Origin: Methylophilaceae bacterium LSUCC0717
GTDB taxonomy: Bacteria > Pseudomonadota > Gammaproteobacteria > Burkholderiales > Methylophilaceae
Length of the DNA: 64,000 bases
Direction of reading: 5' to 3'
NCBI GenBank assembly: GCA_024919195.1
Contig: CP103436.1
Span: 992,001 to 1,056,000 of the forward strand
Under the pieces are notes generated by a model that worked only from the letters and a program-made list of their open reading frames with translations, did not search any database and was not told where the DNA came from. Of the stretch, positions 46,999 to 56,378 are shown piece after piece. Every line of letters starts with the position of its first letter. The stretch's first letter is position 1. The translations under genes were made by a program, and so were the position numbers.

Positions 46999-47074
46999 AA
47001 GTAGTCAATTATTCGTCAGAGATCTGATGTAATATTGTACATGTTTAAAGTTAGTCATCTATTTAAGGTTTGGT

Positions 47075-48487
47075 ATGAAAAATAAATTTAAAAGTCTTAC
47101 TCTCATCACTTTCGGACTTGTGTTCGGTATTTTAATCAGTGTTAACCTGTCTGTGTTTGCTGATAAAAAGAGTGAAGCTAAAAAGCTTCCCGTTGAAGAT
47201 TTAAGAATTTTTGCTGAGGTATTTGGCAAAATTAAAGCGGACTATGTCGAAGAGGTTGAGGATAAACAACTATTAACTGAGGCGCTAAATGGAATGTTAG
47301 CTGGACTTGACCCTCATTCTACCTTTCTTGATCAAGATCACTTTAAGGAAATGCAACAAGGCACAGCAGGAGAATTTGGTGGACTAGGAATTGAAGTGGG
47401 CATGGAAGATGGTTTTGTTAAGGTTATATCCCCGATTGAAGATACTCCAGCATTCAAAGCTGGTTTACAAAGCGGTGATTTAATAATTAAGTTAGATGAC
47501 AAATCAACCAAAGGGATGTCTTTAAATGATGCGGTGAAGATCATGAGAGGTAAGCCAGGCACTTCATTAAATGTTCAGATTTTAAGAAAGGGGCAAGATA
47601 CACCTTTTGACGTAAAAATTACTCGCGCACAAATTAAAAGCCAAAGCGTCAAAGCTAAATTGATTCAGGAAGATTATGGATATATTCGTGTGACACAATT
47701 CCAAGAAAGAACCGGTGAGGATGTTGCCAAATCGATCAATAAACTTTTTGATGAAAATAAAAAGCCATTAAATGGCCTTGTGCTTGATATGCGAAATAAT
47801 CCTGGTGGGCTTCTTAATGCTGCAGTGGCGGTTTCAGCAGCTTTCATCCCTGAGGGTGAACTTGTTGTTTACACCGAGGGACGAGCTAGAGATTCAAAAA
47901 TGCACTTAACTGCAATCCCAGAAAATTTTATTCGTGACCCAAAAAATAACTACATTGAAAAACTACCAAGTGAAATTAAAAAGACTCCTTTAGTCGTCCT
48001 TGTGAATAATGGTTCTGCATCTGCATCAGAAATTGTTGCCGGAGCACTCCAAGATCACAAAAGAGCATTAATTGTTGGTACAAAAAGTTTCGGTAAGGGT
48101 TCAGTGCAAAGTATTTTACCGATGAATAATGGGACAGCAATCAAGCTCACCACTGCTAGGTACTTTACTCCTAATGGTCGTTCAATTCAGGCTAAAGGTA
48201 TTGATCCTGACATTGTTGTCGAAGATGGCTTTAGTGGATTAATGTCTCGGGAAGCTGATCTTAGCCACCACTTGTCTAACCCAGAAGACAAAGACTCAAA
48301 GGACGAAAGTGCAAATTCAGAAGAACCTCAAAATGATGAAAAACAAAAAACATCAACCAAAGCCGATGATGGAGGTGAAGCTCTGAAAAGCTTTAAACCA
48401 GTCGAGTTTGGTACAGCTGAAGATAAGCAATTTCAAGAAGCTTTGAACATCTTAAAAGGTATAGATATTTATAAGAAAATTAATTAA
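47075..48487 (+). CDS. ctpA: C-terminal processing peptidase CtpA (S41 family)
   Basis: Periplasmic serine protease of 470 aa. A signal peptide or N-terminal anchor (about residues 1-29) is followed by a PDZ domain (about 100-175, GGLGIEVGMEDGFVKVISPI) and the S41 core with the Ser-Lys dyad: Ser in NGSASASEIVAGALQDH and Lys in GTKSFGKGSVQ. A low-complexity acidic stretch rich in D, E, K and S (about residues 395-440) lies near the C-terminus. It cleaves C-terminal tails of envelope proteins and cell-wall hydrolases in other species. It is 3 bp from coq7. Confidence 0.94.
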   Translation: MKNKFKSLTLITFGLVFGILISVNLSVFADKKSEAKKLPVEDLRIFAEVFGKIKADYVEEVEDKQLLTEALNGMLAGLDPHSTFLDQDHFKEMQQGTAGEFGGLGIEVGMEDGFVKVISPIEDTPAFKAGLQSGDLIIKLDDKSTKGMSLNDAVKIMRGKPGTSLNVQILRKGQDTPFDVKITRAQIKSQSVKAKLIQEDYGYIRVTQFQERTGEDVAKSINKLFDENKKPLNGLVLDMRNNPGGLLNAAVAVSAAFIPEGELVVYTEGRARDSKMHLTAIPENFIRDPKNNYIEKLPSEIKKTPLVVLVNNGSASASEIVAGALQDHKRALIVGTKSFGKGSVQSILPMNNGTAIKLTTARYFTPNGRSIQAKGIDPDIVVEDGFSGLMSREADLSHHLSNPEDKDSKDESANSEEPQNDEKQKTSTKADDGGEALKSFKPVEFGTAEDKQFQEALNILKGIDIYKKIN

Positions 48488-48490
48488 TTC

Positions 48491-49117
48491 ATGATTGATA
48501 AGATAATTTCTGAAGTTGATTTCGCCCTAAAGCTTTTTACTGTGCCACAAAAAGGTTTAAGAACCTCTCCTTCAGAAAATGTTTCGAACAGCAATCATGA
48601 GCTTTCTGATGATGAGATAAAACAAACTGCTCGACTGATGAGAGTCAACCACACTGGCGAAGTTTGTGCACAAGCACTTTACAGAGGCCAACTGTTTTTT
48701 AATTCTGATGAAGTCACTGGAAAAGCTTTAAAGCATGCTGCCATTGAAGAAATTGATCATCTCAATTGGTGTGAGCAACGTATAGAAGAATTAGGAGGAA
48801 AGACAAGTTTTCTCAATCCAATATTTTATATGAGCTCTTTTAGTCTTGGGGCAATTGCAGGAAAAATTGATCATAAATTTAATTTAGGTTTTCTTGAGGA
48901 AACTGAAAAACAAGTCACCGCACATCTCGAAGGGTATATAAAAAAAATATCAAAAAATGATAAAAAAACGCATGCTATTTTAGAACAAATGAAATATGAT
49001 GAGCAGTGTCATCAGAAAACAGCCAAATCGCTTGGTTCAAAAGAGCTTCCAAGCTTTTTTCAGAAAATAATGAATGCAACTTCTAAGCTGATGACTAAAA
49101 CAACCTATTGGATTTAA
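48491..49117 (+). CDS. coq7: 2-polyprenyl-3-methyl-6-methoxy-1,4-benzoquinone monooxygenase
   Basis: Di-iron hydroxylase that adds the C-6 (DMQ to hydroxyquinol) oxygen in ubiquinone synthesis, 208 aa. The carboxylate/His ligands are in RVNHTGEVCAQALYRGQ, AIEEIDHLNWCEQRI, EETEKQVTAHLEGY and YDEQCHQKTA, the Coq7 pattern of E and ExxH helices. It pairs functionally with ispB (8648). Only 3 bp separate it from ctpA and 4 bp from the DUF2322 gene. Confidence 0.95.
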   Translation: MIDKIISEVDFALKLFTVPQKGLRTSPSENVSNSNHELSDDEIKQTARLMRVNHTGEVCAQALYRGQLFFNSDEVTGKALKHAAIEEIDHLNWCEQRIEELGGKTSFLNPIFYMSSFSLGAIAGKIDHKFNLGFLEETEKQVTAHLEGYIKKISKNDKKTHAILEQMKYDEQCHQKTAKSLGSKELPSFFQKIMNATSKLMTKTTYWI

Positions 49118-49121
49118 ATTA

Positions 49122-49436
49122 ATGCAAAACTTTAAAGAAATATTAGAAACGCTCAACTCCGCAGATCATATTAAAGAGATTCAGTTGTTTCATGATGAAG
49201 AGCTTCACGGGGTGATTAAAAGCAAACCAGGCTCAATGGGTTCTATTAAAGTGTATTACTACTTATATGAAACTTTTGGTGTAATCAACAGTGATGCTGC
49301 CATGGAAGGGATTGATCTATACGCAGAACATACTGAGGATGCTCAAAATAATCCAGGGAAACACCCAAATATTGATAGGTTATTAGACGTTATTGATTCT
49401 GATATAACCCTGCAAGTAAAAATAATTGAAAATTAA
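49122..49436 (+). CDS. DUF2322 family protein
   Basis: 104-aa small acidic soluble protein. FKEILETLNSADHIKEIQLF, GSMGSIKVYYYLYETFG and AEHTEDAQNNPGKHPNIDRLLDVI fit the DUF2322 family as I know it from betaproteobacteria. Function is unknown. It is last in ctpA-coq7-DUF2322, 4 bp behind coq7, and convergent with the OsmC gene (5 bp). Confidence 0.82.
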   Translation: MQNFKEILETLNSADHIKEIQLFHDEELHGVIKSKPGSMGSIKVYYYLYETFGVINSDAAMEGIDLYAEHTEDAQNNPGKHPNIDRLLDVIDSDITLQVKIIEN

Positions 49437-49441
49437 TTTTT

Positions 49442-49858
49442 TCAAGCCGCAATAATTTCAAACCCATGCGTTATATTTACACTTTTACTGAGCATTATTG
49501 ATGCCGAACAATACTTAGTGGCAGACAGCTCAATTGCACGAGCCACCTTTTTTTCATCTAAATCTTTTCCAGTGACTTTGAAGTGGATGTGAATGTCCGT
49601 AAACACCTTTGGAACTGTTTCTGCTCGCTTTGATGAAATGACTGCCTGACAAGCAGTCACATCTTGTCGTGATTTCTTTAAAATAGTCACCACATCAAAT
49701 GATGTACACCCTCCCATGCCAGATAACAGAACCTCCATTGGTCTCATGCCCAGGTCTTTTCCTCCTAGATCCTCTGGACCATCCATTAACAAACTATGGT
49801 GAGATTCAGATTCAGCTCTAAAACAAACGTCTTGTTCCCAAGTTACGGTCAAATTCAT
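49442..49858 (-). CDS. OsmC/Ohr-family protein
   Basis: 138-aa protein with an OsmC fold, likely a thiol-dependent peroxidase or a related protein. GPEDLGGKDLGMRPMEVLLSGMGGCTSFDVVTIL holds the first conserved Cys, and ATKYCSASIMLSKSVNI the second. The form is closer to the YhfA/OsmC-like group than to Ohr. It is last in the AKR-bioA-dacB-FKBP-OsmC run, 1 bp after FKBP. Confidence 0.9.
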   Translation of the reverse strand: MNLTVTWEQDVCFRAESESHHSLLMDGPEDLGGKDLGMRPMEVLLSGMGGCTSFDVVTILKKSRQDVTACQAVISSKRAETVPKVFTDIHIHFKVTGKDLDEKKVARAIELSATKYCSASIMLSKSVNITHGFEIIAA

Positions 49859-49859
49859 C

Positions 49860-50315
49860 TTAATTTAACCCTAACAATTCAACATCAAAAATTAAATCAC
49901 TATTCGGTGGAATAACCCCTCCTGCACCTCTTGATCCGTATCCCAAATCTGATGGAATAATAATTGTTCTTTTGCCACCGATTTTCATACCTTGTACCCC
50001 GATATCCCAACCTTTAATGACTTGCCCTATGCCTAAAGTGAATTCTAGTGGGGCATTGCGATCAAGTGAACTGTCAAATTTTTCACCTTTATTATCCTTT
50101 TTATTTGCATCATATAACCACCCCGTGTAATGAACTTTGACAATAAGTCCAGGCTCAGCTTCTCTTCCATCTCCGACCACATTATCAATGAGCTGTAATC
50201 CCTTATCGTAGACCTTAGCAGATTCTTGTTCCATACCTTTTTCCTTTTCTCCTATTAATTCAATTGAAAAAACTGATGACGTCATGATTAAAAAAATCAA
50301 AAAATAATATTTCAT
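49860..50315 (-). CDS. Exported FKBP-type peptidyl-prolyl isomerase
   Basis: 151-aa prolyl isomerase with a signal peptide (about residues 1-17) and one FKBP domain: [48 protein letters not shown] and [28 protein letters not shown] are the canonical segments. It is the third prolyl isomerase in the window and the second one exported. Placed after dacB, it may help fold envelope proteins. Confidence 0.94.
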   Translation of the reverse strand: MKYYFLIFLIMTSSVFSIELIGEKEKGMEQESAKVYDKGLQLIDNVVGDGREAEPGLIVKVHYTGWLYDANKKDNKGEKFDSSLDRNAPLEFTLGIGQVIKGWDIGVQGMKIGGKRTIIIPSDLGYGSRGAGGVIPPNSDLIFDVELLGLN

Positions 50316-50333
50316 ATAAATCCCTAATTAGTT

Positions 50334-51716
50334 TTAATGTTGATACAAATAATCTAGGCTTTGTTCAATGAACTTTAAGAAGGATTGATATTGAGGTCCA
50401 TTTAATACGAATGTTACTATATATTCCTCGCCCTTGCTTGACTTCATAAAACCTGACAAAGCAAATACATTTTTAAGACGCCCAGTTTTAAGATGAGTTG
50501 CATTGGAAAAAGATTTCTCTTTAAACATAGTCTTTAATGTGCCATCGATACCTGCAATTGGAAGTGAGCTGATAATTTCTGATTTCCAGTCAGATTCTTC
50601 AATAAACGCCAAGACTTCTTGAAATAAAAAAGTATTAGCATGACTGCTTCGTGATAACCCCGCCCCATTCTCTATAAAAAATTCATTGGCATTGATTCCC
50701 TTCTTTTCAAACCAGCTTTTAAAATAAATATCGACGTTAAACTCATCAGCGTCAAACTCTGTCTTTTGTTTCATTGCAGTCAAGGCAAGGTTTCTTGAAA
50801 ATAGATTAAGGCTGTACTTATTCATCTGATACATCAACTGATTCAAAGGATCTGAAAAATGCTCATCTAGCAACACAAAACTATTTAATTCTTCATCAGC
50901 AAAGCCTTGCTTTTGTATTTCACCAGCAAATTCAATCCCCACCTCATTTAAAATATTGCTGATGGCAACCTTCATGTATTCATCCTGATCCAATGCATTA
51001 AGGTATAAAGATTTATTTTTACAGTTCTTGCTAAAAGATCCATTAAGACTGACCTGTATCGATTTATCCATGAATATCACTTCAGGATGAATCTTGGACT
51101 TCCAATCCTCACATGCTTGATTTGTTATCTTTAAATTATTAATAACCTCGACTCCTTCAATGGAAGGTTTGTTATAAAGTCTCAGCTTATTGTCCTGATT
51201 CAAAAATTGAATCTCAATCGCTCCTGCTTCAACTAATAAGGACTTAGGTTGAACGTTATAAGCTCGGTAGCTTAGATCATCAATATATTCTGGGTTAGGT
51301 TGAAATTTAAAGTATGAATCATCTAAAAAGATATTGCCTGTAATTTGATTAATCCCTCTCACCTTAAGTCTATAAAAAATATCTTTTAAATTTTCAATTG
51401 ATAGAGTTGGATCACCCTCCCCTTTGATGATCAAATCTCCAGGTAATGTATTCTCCTTGATTTGTTCGCTTGAGAAGAATAATGTTCGAAATTTAAAATC
51501 TGGGCCTAATTCATCGAGTGCAATGGTGGCAGTAATCAACTTATTTACAGATGCAAAATTAAATGATTTATCAGCACCCTTACTCCATGACTCGCCTGTT
51601 GAAATATTTTTTATTGAGTAAGCAAAATCTTGCGGATTAATTTTATTTTTAATGGCAAGTTCTTGAGAATATGCTGTTGTGATAAAAAGACTAATGATTA
51701 AAAGAAAACGTATCAT
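50334..51716 (-). CDS. dacB: D-alanyl-D-alanine carboxypeptidase/endopeptidase (PBP4)
   Basis: 460-aa class C low-molecular-mass penicillin-binding protein that trims or opens peptidoglycan peptides in the periplasm. A signal peptide covers about residues 1-16. The active-site motifs are SVNK (S-x-x-K, in FNFASVNKLITA), a Y-S-L-N type S-x-N motif (NKYSLNLFS) and KTG in THLKTGRLKN. A large insert domain between SxxK and SxN is typical of PBP4. It overlaps bioA in an ATGA junction. Confidence 0.93.
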   Translation of the reverse strand: MIRFLLIISLFITTAYSQELAIKNKINPQDFAYSIKNISTGESWSKGADKSFNFASVNKLITATIALDELGPDFKFRTLFFSSEQIKENTLPGDLIIKGEGDPTLSIENLKDIFYRLKVRGINQITGNIFLDDSYFKFQPNPEYIDDLSYRAYNVQPKSLLVEAGAIEIQFLNQDNKLRLYNKPSIEGVEVINNLKITNQACEDWKSKIHPEVIFMDKSIQVSLNGSFSKNCKNKSLYLNALDQDEYMKVAISNILNEVGIEFAGEIQKQGFADEELNSFVLLDEHFSDPLNQLMYQMNKYSLNLFSRNLALTAMKQKTEFDADEFNVDIYFKSWFEKKGINANEFFIENGAGLSRSSHANTFLFQEVLAFIEESDWKSEIISSLPIAGIDGTLKTMFKEKSFSNATHLKTGRLKNVFALSGFMKSSKGEEYIVTFVLNGPQYQSFLKFIEQSLDYLYQH

Positions 51717-53026
51717 TTAATATCCATCTGCAGTTTTTTAAATATTTTCTCTAAAACCTTTACTACAAATTTTATATCAGACAAAGTGCTTGTGTAAGGG
51801 GGCATGATGTATACACATTTACCAATCGGTCTGATTAACAACCCTTCCTCACGAGCTAGAGACTCAAATTTCATAGACTCCTGAGTTTCCGGTAAATCAA
51901 AACGCCAAATCATGCCGATATTAAAAAAATTTCTAATGTTATATTTTGTTAACTTCTTCATAATCTGATTAAACAGCTGAGACTTTTCATTTACCTTATC
52001 CATGCTCAACTTGTTATTAAAATAATCTAGAGTTGCAATGGCTGCAGAACATGCAAGAGGATTCCCAGTAAAACTATGAGAGTGTAGAAAGTTTTTCTCA
52101 ACATCCGGATTTAAAAACTCTTGATATATTTTTTTGGATACAAGAGTTGCTGCCAAGGGAAGATAACCTCCAGACAAACCCTTTGATAAACACATAATGT
52201 CTGGTTTAATGTTGGCATGCTGACATGCAAACATTTTACCTGTGCGGCCAAAACCAACAGCGATCTCATCTGCAATAAAATGAATATCAAGCTTAGAACA
52301 TAATGCTCTTAATTTTTTCAAGTAAATGGGGTGGTAATAATTCATGCCTGAAGCACATTGAAGAATCGGCTCAATAATCAATCCAGCAATTGTTTTATGA
52401 TGTTTATTTAAAATTACTTCCGCTTTTTTAAAACTCTCTAATGCAAACTCTTTAAGTTTTTTTTCAGATTCATAATTTTTTGGAGACGGATTGGGAAGAA
52501 TAATATTTTTATTTAACAATGAATGATAATTCTTAGAAAAAATATCAACATCAGTCACAGATAAAGCTCCCAAGGTTTCGCCATGATAGCTATTTTCAAT
52601 TAGAGCAAATTTTGTTTTCTTCTGTCCCCTATTTCTCCAATAGTGGTAACTCACTTTTAGTGCAACCTCGACCGCGCTAGATCCATCACTAGAATAAAAA
52701 CAGTGGTCCATATTTGCCAGCGCATTGAGTCGTTTAGATAAATCAATTACAGGTTGATGGGTCATGCCTGACAGCATTACATGTTCAATTTTATTAAGCT
52801 GGGTAGTGATATTTTTTTTTAAATAAGGATTATTGTGACCAAATAAATTTACCCACCATGAGCTAATGGCATCAAAATAATCTTTGCCATCCACTGACCT
52901 TAACCAGCTCTTGTTACCTGACTCAATGGCAATTAAATTTTGATGATTGTACTGATCCATTCTTGAACATGGGTGCCAGACATTTTCGATGCTCTCTTTG
53001 ATTATTTTTCTATTGACCTTGCTCAT
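51713..53026 (-). CDS. bioA: Adenosylmethionine-8-amino-7-oxononanoate aminotransferase
   Basis: PLP enzyme of biotin synthesis that uses SAM as amino donor to make DAPA, 437 aa. N-terminal WHPCSRM is the BioA start motif; SYHGETLGALSVTD, the cofactor aspartate in IADEIAVGFGRTGKMFACQ and the Schiff-base lysine in LSKGLSGGYLPLAATL are all present. No other bio gene is nearby. It overlaps dacB and follows the aldo/keto reductase by 6 bp. Confidence 0.95.
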   Translation of the reverse strand: MSKVNRKIIKESIENVWHPCSRMDQYNHQNLIAIESGNKSWLRSVDGKDYFDAISSWWVNLFGHNNPYLKKNITTQLNKIEHVMLSGMTHQPVIDLSKRLNALANMDHCFYSSDGSSAVEVALKVSYHYWRNRGQKKTKFALIENSYHGETLGALSVTDVDIFSKNYHSLLNKNIILPNPSPKNYESEKKLKEFALESFKKAEVILNKHHKTIAGLIIEPILQCASGMNYYHPIYLKKLRALCSKLDIHFIADEIAVGFGRTGKMFACQHANIKPDIMCLSKGLSGGYLPLAATLVSKKIYQEFLNPDVEKNFLHSHSFTGNPLACSAAIATLDYFNNKLSMDKVNEKSQLFNQIMKKLTKYNIRNFFNIGMIWRFDLPETQESMKFESLAREEGLLIRPIGKCVYIMPPYTSTLSDIKFVVKVLEKIFKKLQMDIK

Positions 53027-53032
53027 TGTCTC

Positions 53033-54100
53033 TTAAGGGGCCGGATTCATTACTGATAAATGAATTTGTTCTATTTCATCTAATATGTCATCCGACAGCT
53101 CTATAGAATAACTTTTTACATTCTCTTTTAGCTGATGAAGCGATGTTGCTCCTAAAATGGTTGACGTCATGAACCATTGCGACCTAACAAAAGCAAGAGA
53201 CATTTCTGTCAAAGATAGATGGTGCTTCTTTGCCAATTGAGCATATTGTTTGACTGCATACCTGACCCCAGGCTTATCAAATCTTTTTGCATAACCTGGA
53301 AAAAGATTGACCCTGCCAACTGCTTTTTCATCTTCAATATATTTACCTGTAAGATATCCAAAAGCTAAGGGCGAGTATGCTAAAAAACTCAATTGTTCAC
53401 GATATAAAATCTCTGTTATGCCAAACTCCGCTGTGCGATTTAATAGACTATAGCTGTTCTGTAATGCACTTATAATTGGTAACTTGTGTTGTCTTGCGAC
53501 TCTAATAAACTCCATTAAACCCCACGGCTGTTCATTCGAAAGTGCAATTGTTCTAATCTTTCCTGAGTCAATTAATTTTGACAGAGTTGTGAGTTGATCA
53601 TAAATACTCACCCAGGGAATTTGCTTACCATCCTCTTGATCTCCTTCTGGGTCGAATTTATATTGTCCAAACATGGGAACATTTCTTTCAGGCCAATGAA
53701 GGTAGTAAATATCTATGTATTCTGTTTTTAGTCTTTTGAGCGATGCATCCACTGCATTCACAATATTTTCTTCATTTAAGGAAGATGGGCCGCCACGTAT
53801 CCAGTCCAACTTTCTTCTAGGACCAGCCACCTTGCTTGAAATAATTATTTTTTCACGATCCTGTGTTTGTAACCAATCTCCTAAAATAGATTCAGTTTTA
53901 GTATAGGTGTCTGCTTTAGGAGGAACTGGATATAATTCAGCTATATCAATGGAATTTATGCCAACATCTAAAGCAAAATCCAACTGTTCATACGCCTCAG
54001 CTTTGCTATTTTGGTCTCCAAACGTCATGGTGCCTAGAGTAAGTGGTGATATTTTGATATTACTATTACTTAATTGGCGATAATCAGTCGCTGAAAACAT
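53033..54100 (-). CDS. Aldo/keto reductase, Tas-like
   Basis: NADPH-dependent oxidoreductase of about 355 aa. The N-terminal RQLSNSNIKISPLTLGTMTFGDQNS and SIDIAELYPVPP closely follow E. coli Tas, and the catalytic set D/Y/K/H can be seen in DIAELY, SSKVAGPRRK and YYLHWPERNVPMFG. The frame stays open to 54163, but that would put the start inside the CIRCE operator of groES, so I use the ATG at 54100 (MFSATDYRQLSN), which has AAGG 7 nt upstream. The physiological substrate is unknown. Confidence 0.9.
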   Translation of the reverse strand: MFSATDYRQLSNSNIKISPLTLGTMTFGDQNSKAEAYEQLDFALDVGINSIDIAELYPVPPKADTYTKTESILGDWLQTQDREKIIISSKVAGPRRKLDWIRGGPSSLNEENIVNAVDASLKRLKTEYIDIYYLHWPERNVPMFGQYKFDPEGDQEDGKQIPWVSIYDQLTTLSKLIDSGKIRTIALSNEQPWGLMEFIRVARQHKLPIISALQNSYSLLNRTAEFGITEILYREQLSFLAYSPLAFGYLTGKYIEDEKAVGRVNLFPGYAKRFDKPGVRYAVKQYAQLAKKHHLSLTEMSLAFVRSQWFMTSTILGATSLHQLKENVKSYSIELSDDILDEIEQIHLSVMNPAP

Positions 54101-54128
54101 AAAAAAACCTTTTTTTTGATAATTACCC

Positions 54129-54157
54129 TTGAAATTAAGAACAATCGTCCCTATTAT
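54129..54157 (+). promoter_or_regulatory. Predicted sigma70-type promoter of groES-groEL
   Basis: TTGAAA at 54129-54134 and TATTAT at 54152-54157 with exactly 17 bp between. The -10 box touches the first base of the CIRCE operator, so a bound repressor would cover the transcription start. No sigma32-type promoter (CTTGAA / CCCCAT) is evident in this gap. Confidence 0.75.
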
Positions 54158-54183
54158 TAGCACTCTTAGTTATAGAGTGCTAA
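54157..54183 (+). promoter_or_regulatory. CIRCE operator (HrcA binding site)
   Basis: Perfect inverted repeat TTAGCACTC-N9-GAGTGCTAA, identical to the CIRCE consensus. It overlaps the start of transcription 49 bp before the groES ATG. Established knowledge: HrcA binds CIRCE and represses groESL until heat shock titrates GroEL. hrcA itself is not in the window. Confidence 0.97.
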
Positions 54184-54231
54184 TTTATAACTAACATAAT
54201 AACAAGAATACACTATTAGGAGATCTAACAA

Positions 54232-54522
54232 ATGAAAATTCGTCCTTTACATGACCGTGTAATAGTAAAACGTGTTGAAGAAGAACGTACAACTGCTTCA
54301 GGAATTGTCATTCCTGAAAGTGCTTCAGCAGAAAAACCTGATCAAGGCGTTATTGAAGCAGTAGGCAACGGCAAAATCCTGGAAGACGGAAATACCAAAG
54401 CTCTAGACGTTAAAGTTGGAGACAAGGTTCTTTTTGGAAAATATGCAGGGCAAACAGTTAAAGTTGATGGCGAAGAGCTTCTAGTTATGCGTGAAGACGA
54501 CATCATGGCAATCATTGAATAA
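54232..54522 (+). CDS. groES: Co-chaperonin GroES (Cpn10)
   Basis: 96-aa heptameric lid of the GroEL chamber. [18 protein letters not shown], the mobile loop around [11 protein letters not shown] and [22 protein letters not shown] are diagnostic. It is preceded by AGGAGA as ribosome site and by the CIRCE-controlled promoter. groEL follows after 26 bp with its own GGAG site. Confidence 0.99.
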   Translation: MKIRPLHDRVIVKRVEEERTTASGIVIPESASAEKPDQGVIEAVGNGKILEDGNTKALDVKVGDKVLFGKYAGQTVKVDGEELLVMREDDIMAIIE

Positions 54523-54533
54523 TTTATAACTAA

Positions 54534-56204
<1,671 letters not shown>

Positions 56205-56228
56205 GTCACAAATCCTACCATTAGGATA

Positions 56229-56263
56229 CAAAAAAGGGCCTCATATGAGGCCCTTTCTTTTTT
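56229..56263 (+). terminator. Intrinsic terminator of groES-groEL
   Basis: Stem AAAGGGCCTCA / TGAGGCCCTTT with loop TA (56233-56256), followed by CTTTTTT. The A-run on the left makes it partly usable from the other strand too. Confidence 0.93.
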
Positions 56264-56284
56264 CTGGTGCATTGGGGAGGAACA

Positions 56285-56311
56285 ATGCTAAATCCAGAAT
56301 TAAACGTCTGA
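56285..56311 (+). other. Eight-codon ORF with an unusually strong ribosome site
   Basis: In the gap between the groEL terminator and uvrD, GGGGAGG (56274-56280) stands 4 nt before an ATG that opens an 8-residue frame ending in TGA (56285-56311). It could be a leader peptide of uvrD, the remnant of a lost gene start, or chance. Nothing else is seen in the 174-bp gap. Confidence 0.25.
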
Positions 56312-56378
56312 TTTAAAAAATATAAAAAAGTTCGAATAAGACTTTAAAAATAAAAAAAATAAGGTAGCATCATGATCC

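Noticed and set aside
54101-54163. Longer N-terminus for the aldo/keto reductase
   Set aside because: It would begin inside the CIRCE operator, and the extra residues do not resemble the Tas family.
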